Assembly: GCF_023169885.1 (NCBI RefSeq)
Contig: NZ_AP025516.1
Location: 1,612,001 to 1,676,000 of the forward strand
Direction of reading: 5' to 3'
DNA: 64,000 nt
Origin: Desulfofustis limnaeus
GTDB taxonomy: Bacteria > Desulfobacterota > Desulfobulbia > Desulfobulbales > Desulfocapsaceae
Both the position numbers and the translations under genes were made by a program. The notes beneath the pieces are model-generated. The model was not told the origin of the DNA. It saw only the letters and a program-made list of their open reading frames with translations, and ran no database searches. Below are positions 1-8,196 of the stretch, piece by piece; within the stretch, counting starts at the first letter, position 1, and every line of letters starts with the position of its first letter.

Positions 1-833
1 GGTTCGAGATCGCTGACGTCGATCGTCATCTCCGATTCGTAGCGGGCGTCCGGGTCCGCCTGCCACTGGGCAAAGTCGGCAACCGCCTCGTCTATACTGG
101 CGTACTGATCCTGAATAAACGGCCAGAGGTACGTCGCCGTGGTCCTGTCGGGCGGGCAGATGCTGCAGGTGCCGCCGGCTTCGATGGCCATATTGCACAG
201 GGTCATGCGGGCGGCCATGGACATGGAATCGACCACCGGTCCGACAAACTCGATAACCCGATCGGTGGCCCCATTGACGCCGATACGGCCAATAATGGCG
301 AGGATCACGTCTTTGGCAGTGGTGCCTTGGGGCAAGGCACCGGTGAGTGAGATTTTCATGGTTCGCGGGGTGCGAAACGAGCAGACCCCCTTGTAGATGC
401 CCACCTCCAGGTCGGTGGTGCCGACACCGGCGGCAAAGGCGCCGAAGGCGCCATGCGTGCAGGTGTGGGAATCACCCATGATGACCGTGTTGCCCGGCCT
501 GATAAAGCCCTTTTCCGGGAATATGGCGTGGCAGACGCCGTTGGCGCCGATGTCGAAAAAATCCTTGATCCGGTGGCGTCTCGCCCAGTCGCGCAGGATC
601 TTTGCCTGGGTTGCCGTCTTGCTGTCCTTGGGTGGGGAGACGTGATCGATCACGGCTTTGATGCGGCTTGGATCGAAGACCTGATCCTTGCCTTTCTCGA
701 TGAGATCCATGATGGCAATGGGAGTGGTGATTTCATGACAGAGTACCACATCGATGTCGAGAACCATGGTCTCATCGCTGATACGGTCGCGGAGATGGGC
801 GGCGAATATTTTTTCGGCAATGGTTTTTCCCAT
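1..833 (-). CDS. leuC: 3-isopropylmalate dehydratase large subunit (aconitase family), 5' part only
   Basis: The reverse strand reads open from an ATG at 833 to the window edge, giving about 277 N-terminal residues beginning MGKTIAEKIFAAHLRD. The segment has the aconitase-fold hallmarks of LeuC: MGDSHTCTHGAFGAFAAGVG near residue 120 and an N-terminal VVLCHEITTPIAI segment. The enzyme isomerises 2- and 3-isopropylmalate in leucine synthesis with a [4Fe-4S] cluster; part of the C-terminal half is outside the window. The related homoaconitase and dimethylmalate dehydratase families cannot be fully excluded from this fragment, but LeuC is the commonest answer. It diverges from the peptide-binding protein gene at 1014. 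Confidence 0.85.
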   Translation of the reverse strand, partial: MGKTIAEKIFAAHLRDRISDETMVLDIDVVLCHEITTPIAIMDLIEKGKDQVFDPSRIKAVIDHVSPPKDSKTATQAKILRDWARRHRIKDFFDIGANGVCHAIFPEKGFIRPGNTVIMGDSHTCTHGAFGAFAAGVGTTDLEVGIYKGVCSFRTPRTMKISLTGALPQGTTAKDVILAIIGRIGVNGATDRVIEFVGPVVDSMSMAARMTLCNMAIEAGGTCSICPPDRTTATYLWPFIQDQYASIDEAVADFAQWQADPDARYESEMTIDVSDLE

Positions 834-960
834 AGCGAGGCTGCTCCCTGGTGGTATTCAATGGACAAGGTGCGCCTGCAGGCGGCGTTGGTCCCGTCTG
901 GCGCGTGTCTCCGGAGTTGGAATTGATCCGGACTGGCTAACTTACCTCAATCGTGGTACT

Positions 961-991
961 GTTGCCATAATTCTTTGGTTAAATTGGCAAC
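961..991. promoter_or_regulatory. 7-bp inverted repeat in the divergent leuC / solute-binding-protein promoter region
   Basis: GTTGCCA at 961-967 is repeated inverted as TGGCAAC at 985-991, separated by 17 AT-rich bases, in the 180-bp gap between two divergent genes. It could be an operator or part of a promoter for the gene starting at 1014. No regulator can be named from the sequence. Confidence 0.3.
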
Positions 992-1013
992 ATATTAATA
1001 CAAAAGAGAAAAT

Positions 1014-2807
1014 ATGGTTTTCACAAGACGAGTGGTGGAAGCGCTGGGGTGCCTGCTGGTTCTTGTGTGCGCGGTGGCCGCGCAGGCGGCGCATGGTCTC
1101 AGTATCGATGGTGAGCTGAAATACGGTCCGGCCTTCGAACGATTCGCCTATACATCGCCGGATGCGGTCAAAGGGGGAGAATTGATTCTTCACGAGGTGG
1201 GCGGCTTCGATAAGATGAATCCGTTCACTCTCAAAGGAACAGCTCCCGGGTTGGTCCAATCACTGGTCTATGAATCTCTCACTGAGTCGAGTCTCGATGA
1301 GCCGTTCAGCCAATATGGGCTGCTGGCGAGCGACATGACGATCGCCGCCGACCGCTTGTCGGTGATTTTTGTCCTGGACGAGGCGGCCAAGTTTTCCGAT
1401 GGTGTGCCGGTAACCGCCGACGATGTGGTGTTCAGTGTCACCACCTTGAAGAGCGATCAGGTCCATCCGTTCTATCCCTCCTATTACAACGATATCGCCG
1501 GCGCTGAAAAAATCGATGAACGGACGATTCGGATCTCCTTCACCAAGATCAACCGGGAATTGCCGCTGATCGCCGGACAAATGCCGGTTTTTCCGCGCCA
1601 CCAGTTTGTCGGACAATCATTTGCCAACCGTGAATTGCGCCAACCGGTCGGTTCCGGTCCCTATCTGGTCGAGTCGTTCAGCCAGGGGCGGTCGGTGGTC
1701 TATCGTCGAAACCCTGATTACTGGGCGGCCGAACATCCGGTACGACGCCATCAGTTCAATTTCGACCGGATTGTCGTTAAATATTACAAAGACCAGACAG
1801 TCGCACTGGAGGCCTTCAAGGCCGGTGAGTTCGATGTGATGTCGATCAACATCGCCAAGCAATGGGTGCGAGATTTACGAGGTGAAAAAATTGATGACGG
1901 ACGCATTGTCAAAGGGGACTTCGCCCACCGCAACAATGCCGGCATGCAAGGTTTTGTGATGAATACGCGCCGCCCGCAATTCCAGGACCCACGGGTGCGC
2001 CGGGCGCTGACGCTGGCCTTTGATTTCGAATGGACCAATCGGGCCCTGTTCTACGATCAATATGTTCGCAGTCATTCGTTTTTCAGTAATTCCTACCTTG
2101 CCGCTACCGGATTGCCGACGCCGGCGGAGATGGCATTGCTGGCGCCGTTTCGTGACCGTGTGCCGGAGGAAGTGTTCACCACGCCACTGGCGGTGCCACG
2201 TTCAGACGAACCGGGTGGTATGCGGCACAACCTGCAGGAGGCCGTCAGGCTCCTGCAGCAGAGTGGCTGGCGACTGCAGGACGGCGTCATGCGCAACGCC
2301 CAGGGCATCCCGCTGTCATTTGAAATCATGCTCGTCTCCGCAACATTTGAGCGGGTCATGGCCGGATATGTGGAAAACCTCAAAAGGATCGGTGTCGACG
2401 CCCGATATCGAACGATTGATCCAGCCTTGTATACGGAACGGATTACTGCCTTCGATTTCGACATGTGTGTCTTTGTGTTCGGCCAATCCCAGTCCCCCGG
2501 CAACGAACAGCGCAATTTCTGGCATTCCCAGGCGGCGGACCGAAGAGGCTCACGAAATATCGCCGGCATCAAGGATCCGGTCGTGGATCATCTGGTGGAA
2601 AAAATCATCTATGCCGAAGACCGGTATCAGTTGATAGCCGCTTGCCGGGCCCTCGATCGGGTGCTCTGGTATGGCTATTATCTGGTCCCCAACTGGTATC
2701 TTGACCATTATCGGATTGCCTATCATAACCGTTTTAACCTGCCGGAAACGCTTCCACTCTATTACAGCGATCTGTCGTTGTTGATGACCTGGTGGAAGCG
2801 CGACTAG
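1014..2807 (+). CDS. Extracellular solute-binding protein family 5 (YejA/OppA-like peptide-binding protein)
   Basis: This 597-residue protein has an N-terminal signal peptide (basic start, hydrophobic residues about 8-25, cleavage near AQAAHG) and the family-5 solute-binding fold: the LILHEVGGFDKMNPF start of the mature domain, a YESLTESS segment, and GSGPYLVESF around residue 215. Family 5 proteins deliver oligopeptides, nickel or related ligands to an ABC importer in the periplasm. Length and the segment MNTRRPQFQDPRVRRALTLA fit the YejA branch (long peptides, microcin C). No permease or ATPase gene follows; the next gene is a cold-shock gene, so its transporter must lie elsewhere or before the window. 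A perfect 8-bp hairpin (2834-2852) with no T-run follows the stop. Confidence 0.85.
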   Translation: MVFTRRVVEALGCLLVLVCAVAAQAAHGLSIDGELKYGPAFERFAYTSPDAVKGGELILHEVGGFDKMNPFTLKGTAPGLVQSLVYESLTESSLDEPFSQYGLLASDMTIAADRLSVIFVLDEAAKFSDGVPVTADDVVFSVTTLKSDQVHPFYPSYYNDIAGAEKIDERTIRISFTKINRELPLIAGQMPVFPRHQFVGQSFANRELRQPVGSGPYLVESFSQGRSVVYRRNPDYWAAEHPVRRHQFNFDRIVVKYYKDQTVALEAFKAGEFDVMSINIAKQWVRDLRGEKIDDGRIVKGDFAHRNNAGMQGFVMNTRRPQFQDPRVRRALTLAFDFEWTNRALFYDQYVRSHSFFSNSYLAATGLPTPAEMALLAPFRDRVPEEVFTTPLAVPRSDEPGGMRHNLQEAVRLLQQSGWRLQDGVMRNAQGIPLSFEIMLVSATFERVMAGYVENLKRIGVDARYRTIDPALYTERITAFDFDMCVFVFGQSQSPGNEQRNFWHSQAADRRGSRNIAGIKDPVVDHLVEKIIYAEDRYQLIAACRALDRVLWYGYYLVPNWYLDHYRIAYHNRFNLPETLPLYYSDLSLLMTWWKRD

Positions 2808-2925
2808 TCGTTTTTACAGGTGAATCCGAACATGTGAATGGGAGCCATTCACCATAGAGACCACCAAAGCGCCCGATGTTCACTGCTAACCTATTGTTCT
2901 GAGGTTGAAAATTTTCTTTTTTTCC

Positions 2926-2954
2926 TTGACGCTGGTAAATGCTGCTGCTACAGT
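2926..2954 (+). promoter_or_regulatory. Sigma-70-type promoter of the cold-shock gene
   Basis: TTGACG (2926-2931) and TACAGT (2949-2954) are separated by exactly 17 bases and sit about 110 bp upstream of the cold-shock start codon, implying a leader of roughly 100 nt. Confidence 0.6.
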
Positions 2955-2997
2955 GCTTCTGGATACTCCAGTTTTGTGCGAGTACCAGTAATTTCAA

Positions 2998-3043
2998 GGA
3001 GCTGTGGCTCCAAGTTCGACCTGACAGGAGCGCAAACCTGTCA
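2998..3043 (+). promoter_or_regulatory. Structured 5' leader of the cold-shock mRNA
   Basis: Two hairpins can be drawn in the leader: GGAGC/GCTCC (2998-3002 with 3007-3011) and a perfect 7-bp stem TGACAGG/CCTGTCA (3022-3028 with 3037-3043), just before the strong ribosome-binding site GGGAGG (3051-3056). Cold-shock mRNAs often carry leaders that refold with temperature. Whether this one does so is inference; I do not recognise a named RNA family. Confidence 0.4.
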
Positions 3044-3063
3044 TATCGCCGGGAGGAAATCGT

Positions 3064-3279
3064 ATGTCGGATCGTGTAAAGGGTAAGGTGAAATGGTTCA
3101 ACGCAAGCAAGGGGTATGGATTTCTTGAAAGGCCGGATGGCGAGGCTGATGTCTTCGTGCATTTCAGCGCCATTCAAGGAGAAGGATTCCGCACCCTTGA
3201 AGAGGGAGAACCGGTGGAATTCTCGGTAGCTCAGACCGATAAAGGGTTGCAAGCAGAAAATGTGGTGAAGACGAGCTGA
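3064..3279 (+). CDS. Cold-shock domain protein (CspA family)
   Basis: A 71-residue single cold-shock domain. RNP1 is KGYGFLE at residues 16-22 and RNP2 is VFVHF at 30-34, the aromatic surface that binds single-stranded RNA or DNA. These proteins act as RNA chaperones in the cytoplasm. The start is fixed by GGGAGG seven bases before ATG 3064. The gene is monocistronic: its own promoter at 2926, a structured leader and an intrinsic terminator at 3305 bracket it. Confidence 0.95.
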   Translation: MSDRVKGKVKWFNASKGYGFLERPDGEADVFVHFSAIQGEGFRTLEEGEPVEFSVAQTDKGLQAENVVKTS

Positions 3280-3304
3280 AGATATCGGGAAAAAAGGTCG
3301 AAAT

Positions 3305-3343
3305 CCCCGGGACGACTGTACTGGCGTCTCGGGGTTTTTTTTT
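3305..3343 (+). terminator. Rho-independent terminator after the cold-shock gene
   Basis: A 10-bp stem, CCCCGGGACG (3305-3314) with CGTCTCGGGG (3325-3334, one G-U pair), is followed by nine consecutive T residues. Confidence 0.9.
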
Positions 3344-3430
3344 GTTCAATTTTTCGCCAAATCGTCTAAGTTTCGCAGACGCAGTCCCGCACTCGAATTT
3401 GTCAGTGGTGACAAGAGGCAGCAGGAGGAT

Positions 3431-3955
3431 ATGGCAACTATCGACGAACGGCTCCGTCTGCCGTCCCTGGAATCGACCAGGCGTTTCGGCGTCGCTCTCG
3501 GCATGGTGTGCCGGGCCGGTGATATCATCGCCTTCGGCGGTGATCTCGGCGCCGGAAAAACGACCTTGATTCAGGCGGTGGCCAAAGGGGCGGGGGTCCA
3601 TGCCGATGAGTATGTCTGCAGCCCCTCATTCGCTTTGCTGCACGAATATCAGGGACACATTCCCCTGTATCACCTCGACCTGTATCGACTCCGCTCTGCC
3701 GACGAGGTGTTGGCGTTGGGTCTCGACGACTATTTTCAGCGCGACGGTATCGCCCTGGTGGAGTGGTATGACCGGGCTCCTGAACTTTTCCCGGTCGAGA
3801 CGTTGATCGTTCGATTATTCCCTCACGGAGCATCCGGCCGTCAGCTGCACCTCTTCACCGAAGGAACAGACTGGCAGCAGCGCATCGGTCGGTTACTGGC
3901 CGAGCGTACGTGGCTGGAGAAAGGGAGTGAGCAGAAACATGAGCGGTCGTGCTGA
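3431..3955 (+). CDS. tsaE: tRNA threonylcarbamoyladenosine biosynthesis ATPase TsaE
   Basis: A 174-residue protein with the TsaE Walker A motif GDLGAGKTTLIQ (about residues 38-49), the S-P-S-F segment (CSPSFALLHEY) and the HLDLYRL motif. TsaE works with TsaB and TsaD to make the t6A modification at position 37 of ANN-decoding tRNAs; tsaD itself is in this window at 35398. The ribosome-binding site is GCAGGAGG before ATG 3431. The stop codon overlaps the start of the next gene (TGATG), indicating translational coupling with the EAL-HDOD protein. Confidence 0.93.
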   Translation: MATIDERLRLPSLESTRRFGVALGMVCRAGDIIAFGGDLGAGKTTLIQAVAKGAGVHADEYVCSPSFALLHEYQGHIPLYHLDLYRLRSADEVLALGLDDYFQRDGIALVEWYDRAPELFPVETLIVRLFPHGASGRQLHLFTEGTDWQQRIGRLLAERTWLEKGSEQKHERSC

Positions 3956-5175
3956 TGGATGTTTTTGTCGCTCGACAGCCAATTTTCAACAAAAAGAGGC
4001 AATTGTTCGGCTATGAGCTGCTGTTTCGTTCCGGCATGAACAATTCCTTTCCCGATCTCGACGGCGACATCGCCACCTCCAGTCTACTCTCCTCCTCCTT
4101 TTTTTCCTTTGGTATCGAAAAAATAGCCGGTGGTAGGAAATCATTCATCAATTTCACCGAGGCGCTCCTGCTCAAGGGGACGCCGGCGCTGTTTCCCCGA
4201 GAGATCATCATGGTCGAGATCCTGGAGTCGGTCCGCCCCACTCCGGAGATGCTGGCCGCCTGCCGCTCCCTCAAATCCCAGGGCTACACGCTGGCCCTCG
4301 ACGATTTCGTGTTCGATGAGTCCTATGCTGAGCTGCTGAGTATGGTGGATATCGTCAAAATCGACTTCCAGTCCGATCAAAAGCAAAACCTGCATCGCCT
4401 CAAAGATTGGCAACGATACGGCTCCTGTAAGTTTCTGGCGGAAAAGATCGAGACCTACGCAGAGTTCCAGGAGGCGCTGGCGCTGGGGTTCTCGCTCTTT
4501 CAGGGGTATTTTTTCGCAAAACCCGAGGTACTGCGGAACAGAGATATTCCCCCGAACAAATTGACGTCACTGCGTCTGATCTCGGAAATTCATCAGCGTG
4601 AATTCAACGTGGACGCGCTGGAGGCTCTGATCGGCCGCGACGTGGCGGTCTCTTACAAGCTTCTGAAATATCTCAATTCCGCCTATTTCAGCCGGTTGGC
4701 ACCGTTGCGCTCGATTCGTCAGGCCATAGCCTATCTCGGTGAGCGGGGTGTCAGACTCTTCGTTTCACTGATTGCCACCAGCCAACTCGCCGACAACAAG
4801 CCCGACGAATTGGTCAGATTATCCATCATTCGCGCTCGTTTCCTCGAGCTACTCGGCCAACATACGGGCGGACAAAACGACGGAGAATTGTTTCTGCTCG
4901 GCCTCTTTTCCCTCATCGACGCCATGCTCGACAACCCCATGGACCACCTGGTCAAGCGGTTGCCGGTCGGCGACCAGGTCCGCCAGGCACTGGTGGATCG
5001 TGGCGGCCCCTTGGCGCCTTATCTCCATTTTGTCGAGAGCCTCGAACGGGCCAGGTGGGAGGAGGTGGAGGCCCTGCTGCGCCGTTTCGGCCTGAACGAA
5101 GAAGCCACCGGAGACATGTACCTGGAAGCCATCGGTTGGGCCGATTGTTTCGAGACGTCAACAGGTTCTCAGTGA
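3955..5175 (+). CDS. EAL and HDOD domain signalling protein (YuxH-like)
   Basis: This 406-residue protein joins an N-terminal EAL-type domain (about 1-200, starting MDVFVARQPIFN) to an HDOD domain (about 205-400). The EAL half looks degenerate: ELLFR replaces EALxR and DDFVFD replaces the DDFGTG metal-binding loop, although KIDF and QGYFFAKP remain. It may bind cyclic di-GMP or a partner rather than hydrolyse it. HDOD domains lack the HD catalytic residues and usually mediate protein interactions. I chose ATG 3955, which overlaps the tsaE stop; an in-frame GTG at 3949 is the alternative. Confidence 0.85.
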   Translation: MDVFVARQPIFNKKRQLFGYELLFRSGMNNSFPDLDGDIATSSLLSSSFFSFGIEKIAGGRKSFINFTEALLLKGTPALFPREIIMVEILESVRPTPEMLAACRSLKSQGYTLALDDFVFDESYAELLSMVDIVKIDFQSDQKQNLHRLKDWQRYGSCKFLAEKIETYAEFQEALALGFSLFQGYFFAKPEVLRNRDIPPNKLTSLRLISEIHQREFNVDALEALIGRDVAVSYKLLKYLNSAYFSRLAPLRSIRQAIAYLGERGVRLFVSLIATSQLADNKPDELVRLSIIRARFLELLGQHTGGQNDGELFLLGLFSLIDAMLDNPMDHLVKRLPVGDQVRQALVDRGGPLAPYLHFVESLERARWEEVEALLRRFGLNEEATGDMYLEAIGWADCFETSTGSQ

Positions 5176-5369
5176 CCCGACGCTACCGGCCGGGCATCGT
5201 GAAAATGCGGTGACAAGCCGGTGGATTCACGGTACCTTGGGCGACGGTCGAACCCGGCTCGAGCATCGTGATTGGGCCCGGGGAGATGGCGCATCGTTTT
5301 GTGAACAAGGGAGAATACCGGCGGCACCGCCGGGTGTGAGTACAGCCCTGGCCCAAAAGAGCACATGAG
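5176..5369. other. Non-coding stretch between the EAL-HDOD gene and a palindromic repeat
   Basis: No convincing gene is seen. The sequence is GC-rich and foldable: TTGGGCCCGGGG near 5272 can pair with CCCTGGCCCAA near 5345, enclosing a perfect 6-bp CCGGCG/CGCCGG hairpin near 5320. It could be a small RNA, the leader of the downstream YcaO gene, or decayed sequence. I could not match it to any riboswitch consensus that I know. Confidence 0.3.
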
Positions 5370-5592
5370 GGTTCATCCGGCTCAAACGTAGGTTTCTGAG
5401 ACCGGGAAGGCGCAGGGCATTGCTTCCAAACGCTGCTCTACGGCCCCATCGCCGTCACGCCACGGCTGCAGACAGGCCATCGCTGGCCTACTGTGGCGGC
5501 GCCGACGGGCCTCCGCGAGGCGTGTTCCAGCAATACCCTGCGCCGGGTCTTTTGCACGTATGCCAAAAAAGCACGATTAATCCTGATGAACT
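5370..5592. repeat. Near-palindromic dispersed repeat, copy 1 (about 223 bp)
   Basis: The ends are imperfect inverted repeats: GGTTCATCC at 5370 against GATGAAC at 5585-5591, and inside them GGCGCAGGGCATTGC against GCAATACCCTGCGCC. The core (for example CTTCCAAACGCTGCTCT and CCATCGCCGTCACGCCACGG) matches the element at 19740-20002. This copy lacks about 40 bp present in the centre of the other. It lies immediately upstream of the YcaO gene. No transposase is encoded, so it would be a non-autonomous element if mobile. Confidence 0.75.
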
Positions 5593-5606
5593 CAAATAAA
5601 TCAGTC

Positions 5607-7355
5607 ATGAATCGAAAAACGATAGTCTTCAACGATTGTTATAAGTCTTTCACCAGGGATCAGGACAAGGCCCTGTCGCCGGAACAAACCATCGAGCGGT
5701 TTTTCGAGAGGCTGGAAAGACTTGAGGTGAACATCCTGAGCGAAGTGAGGCGCATCGATAACGGCCGTCTCGATATTCCCGTCTATTTCAGCGTCTGCAC
5801 CGACGAGGCCCGGGCCCTGACCGGCACCAGAAAGCAGATGGGAAAGGGGGCCTCCCCTGAGCAAGCCAAAGCCTCGGCGTGCATGGAGCTTGCCGAGAGA
5901 TTTTCATTTTTTTCCTATCTCCACGACGAAAACAATTTTATCCGGGGCGACTATCGTCACGTCCGCAGTCTTGGCTTCCCGGTCTTGGAACCTCAGTGGC
6001 TGCTTCGTTCGGTCGGCGATACCCGGTTGAGCACCAGTCACTTGGAACAGCTCCTGCAAGACATCCCCTTGCGCTGGTGCTGGTCCACCAATATTTCCAC
6101 AGGGGAGCCGCTGCTGCTGCCCCTTTCCTGGTTCTATGCCATCAACGAGTTCAACGGCTGCTCCGCCGGGAACACCCTGGAAGAAGCGGCCCTGCAGGGA
6201 ATCTGCGAGGTCGTCGAACGGCACGTCTGCTCGCTGATCAACCAATACCGGATGGTGACACCGCAGATAGATCTGGAGTCGTTGAGTGATCCGGTAGCCC
6301 GGCAACTCATCGACACGTTTCGTCGTACCGGGATCGATCTCTATCTCAACGATTTCAGTCTGGACACCGGTATCAGTACGGTCGGCGCTCTGGCTGTCGA
6401 CCGCTCCACCTTTCCTGCAGCCAGCGAGATCGTTTATACGGCCGGAACCATGACCCATCCGGAAAAGGCGTTGATCCGGGCAGTTACCGAAATTGCCCAA
6501 TTGGCCGGGGACTTCAATACCGGGTCCAACTATGTGGCCTCCGGCTTGCCCAAGCCCCTGTCCATGGATGAGGTGGCGTATATGACCCGGAGCGATCGGC
6601 GGACAACGGTCGACCGGATGAGTGATCTGTCCGATGCCAATATGCGCGTGGAGATCGAACGTTGCCTGGAAGCCTTGCGTCGCAGTGGCATGGAGGTCTT
6701 CATGATCGACGTTTCCCATCCCCGTCTCGACATTCCGGCGCTCTATACCATTATTCCCGGCGCCCATTTCCGGGAACGTTCGATCCGTCGGGATGCCGGG
6801 CTCTTCGCCGCCAAACTGCTGCACGATCTCTGCGATGACCGGGAACAGCTCCATACCGGTCTGGAGCGGATGGCGACGCTTTTGCCGGATGCCTACTATC
6901 TCTCATTCTATCGAGGCATCGCGCAGCTGACCGATGGCCGCTACGCGGTCGCCGTCGAGCAGTTCCAGCGGGCGCTGGCACTGCAACCGGAGAAGGAAGA
7001 CCGCACCTCGATCCTGGCCTATCAGGGACAGGCCCTCAAGGAGGAGCACCGTTATGACGAGGCGATTGAGGTCTTACGCCTGGGTCTTGAGGAAGATGAA
7101 GAGCGGCCCGACATCCACAACCTGCTCGGCTTTTGTCATTTTAAAAAGGAACAATACGAAAGAGCCATTACCCACTTTGAGCGCGCTGTCGCCCTGAATC
7201 CCGCCTCGGCCATGGACTATGCCAATCTTGGTGTCAACCATCGTCGTCTGGGCAATCGGGATGAGGCGGTTCATTATTTCACTCTGGCGGTGACCATGGA
7301 CCCATCCATCGACTTCGCCCGCAGCCAGCTTGAGGAGTTGCTCGAAGAGTCATGA
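5607..7355 (+). CDS. YcaO-domain protein with C-terminal TPR repeats
   Basis: The N-terminal two thirds is a YcaO cyclodehydratase-type domain with the three ATP-site signatures: KASACMELAER (SxxxExxxR), GICEVVERH and RAVTEIAQ. YcaO enzymes use ATP to activate amide oxygens in peptide azoline formation, thioamidation, or (E. coli YcaO) ribosomal protein S12 modification. The last 160 or so residues form at least three tetratricopeptide repeats (for example DIHNLLGFCHFKKEQYERAI) instead of the proline-rich tail of RiPP enzymes. Upstream in-frame starts at 5493 (GTG) and 5586 (ATG) lie inside a repeat element, so ATG 5607 (MNRKTIVFNDCYKS) is preferred; no clear ribosome-binding site precedes any of them. 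The stop overlaps the Sel1 gene by 4 bp. Confidence 0.82.
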   Translation: MNRKTIVFNDCYKSFTRDQDKALSPEQTIERFFERLERLEVNILSEVRRIDNGRLDIPVYFSVCTDEARALTGTRKQMGKGASPEQAKASACMELAERFSFFSYLHDENNFIRGDYRHVRSLGFPVLEPQWLLRSVGDTRLSTSHLEQLLQDIPLRWCWSTNISTGEPLLLPLSWFYAINEFNGCSAGNTLEEAALQGICEVVERHVCSLINQYRMVTPQIDLESLSDPVARQLIDTFRRTGIDLYLNDFSLDTGISTVGALAVDRSTFPAASEIVYTAGTMTHPEKALIRAVTEIAQLAGDFNTGSNYVASGLPKPLSMDEVAYMTRSDRRTTVDRMSDLSDANMRVEIERCLEALRRSGMEVFMIDVSHPRLDIPALYTIIPGAHFRERSIRRDAGLFAAKLLHDLCDDREQLHTGLERMATLLPDAYYLSFYRGIAQLTDGRYAVAVEQFQRALALQPEKEDRTSILAYQGQALKEEHRYDEAIEVLRLGLEEDEERPDIHNLLGFCHFKKEQYERAITHFERAVALNPASAMDYANLGVNHRRLGNRDEAVHYFTLAVTMDPSIDFARSQLEELLEES

Positions 7356-8161
7356 TGAAAGTGGGGACCATCTGGGTGCTCATGGCCAGGTCGACTGCGG
7401 TCCTGGTAGTGCTGGTCGGATTGTGGGGTGCCGCTGCCGAAGCGGCCGATGCGGCTGATGAGGGGCGGGCCACTGCGCTGAAAAATAAAGCGAAGCTCGC
7501 CTACTGGGGGGTCGGGGAACGGCAGGACTACCGGCGTGCCCTGCAACTCTACGAGCAGGCTGCGGCGCTGGGAGATGTGGAGGCGAGCTACCTAGCCGGT
7601 GGGATGTACTATACCGGCAAGGGCGCCCCGAGAAATTTGTTCAAGGCCTTCACCTATCTCGATTACGCCGCTTCTCAGGGGCAGAGCTCGACTGATGCGC
7701 AGCGGGCCTTGGCCCAATTCTATCTGCTCGGTACGGTGGTGCCACAGAACTATGCCAAGGCCGCCGAATGGTATGAGACGGCGGCCGCGGCCGGCGACCC
7801 GGAGGCCGAAGTGGAGCTGGGTGTGTTGCTGTTTGCCGGCCGCGGGGTCGAGCAGGATTATGAGCGTGCCTATGAGTTGTTTCAACGGGCGGCGTATCGG
7901 AATAACCAGCTTGCCCAGTACAATCTGGGGATCATGTGGTTCACCGGCAACGGTGTTCCTCAGCTTGATTTAACCAAGGCCTACGCCTGGTTCAGTGTGG
8001 CGGCTGGCAATGGCCTTGCCGATGCCGCTCAGGCTCGGGATTACGTGGCCGGCACCCTGAACGAATCGGAGCTGAACCGGGGCCAGGCGGAGGCGTCCCG
8101 GATTTTCATCGAGCTGCAGCGTCAACGGTTGCCGGCCGCTGCGGCCGATGAACCACGATAG
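7352..8161 (+). CDS. Exported Sel1-repeat protein
   Basis: A 269-residue protein with a signal peptide (hydrophobic residues about 14-32, AEAADA cleavage region) followed by about five Sel1-like repeats of 36 residues, for example GDVEASYLAGGMYYTGKGA and DPEAEVELGVLLFAGRGVEQ. Sel1 repeats are alpha-helical scaffolds for protein binding; export places it in the periplasm. It overlaps the YcaO-TPR gene by 4 bp (ATGA), so the two are translationally coupled, and cbiG starts 36 bp downstream. The biological role is not known. Confidence 0.82.
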   Translation: MMKVGTIWVLMARSTAVLVVLVGLWGAAAEAADAADEGRATALKNKAKLAYWGVGERQDYRRALQLYEQAAALGDVEASYLAGGMYYTGKGAPRNLFKAFTYLDYAASQGQSSTDAQRALAQFYLLGTVVPQNYAKAAEWYETAAAAGDPEAEVELGVLLFAGRGVEQDYERAYELFQRAAYRNNQLAQYNLGIMWFTGNGVPQLDLTKAYAWFSVAAGNGLADAAQARDYVAGTLNESELNRGQAEASRIFIELQRQRLPAAAADEPR

Positions 8162-8196
8162 AAAAGGGCAAGACCTTTACCCATGGATCGGAATCG

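Noticed and set aside
5176-5369. A cobalamin or other known riboswitch upstream of the YcaO/cobalamin genes
   Set aside because: The conserved B12 box and other known riboswitch core sequences were not found on either strand.
5904-6854. A 316-residue antisense open frame within the YcaO gene
   Set aside because: It is the mirror of a well-conserved coding region; such long antisense frames are common in GC-rich genes.
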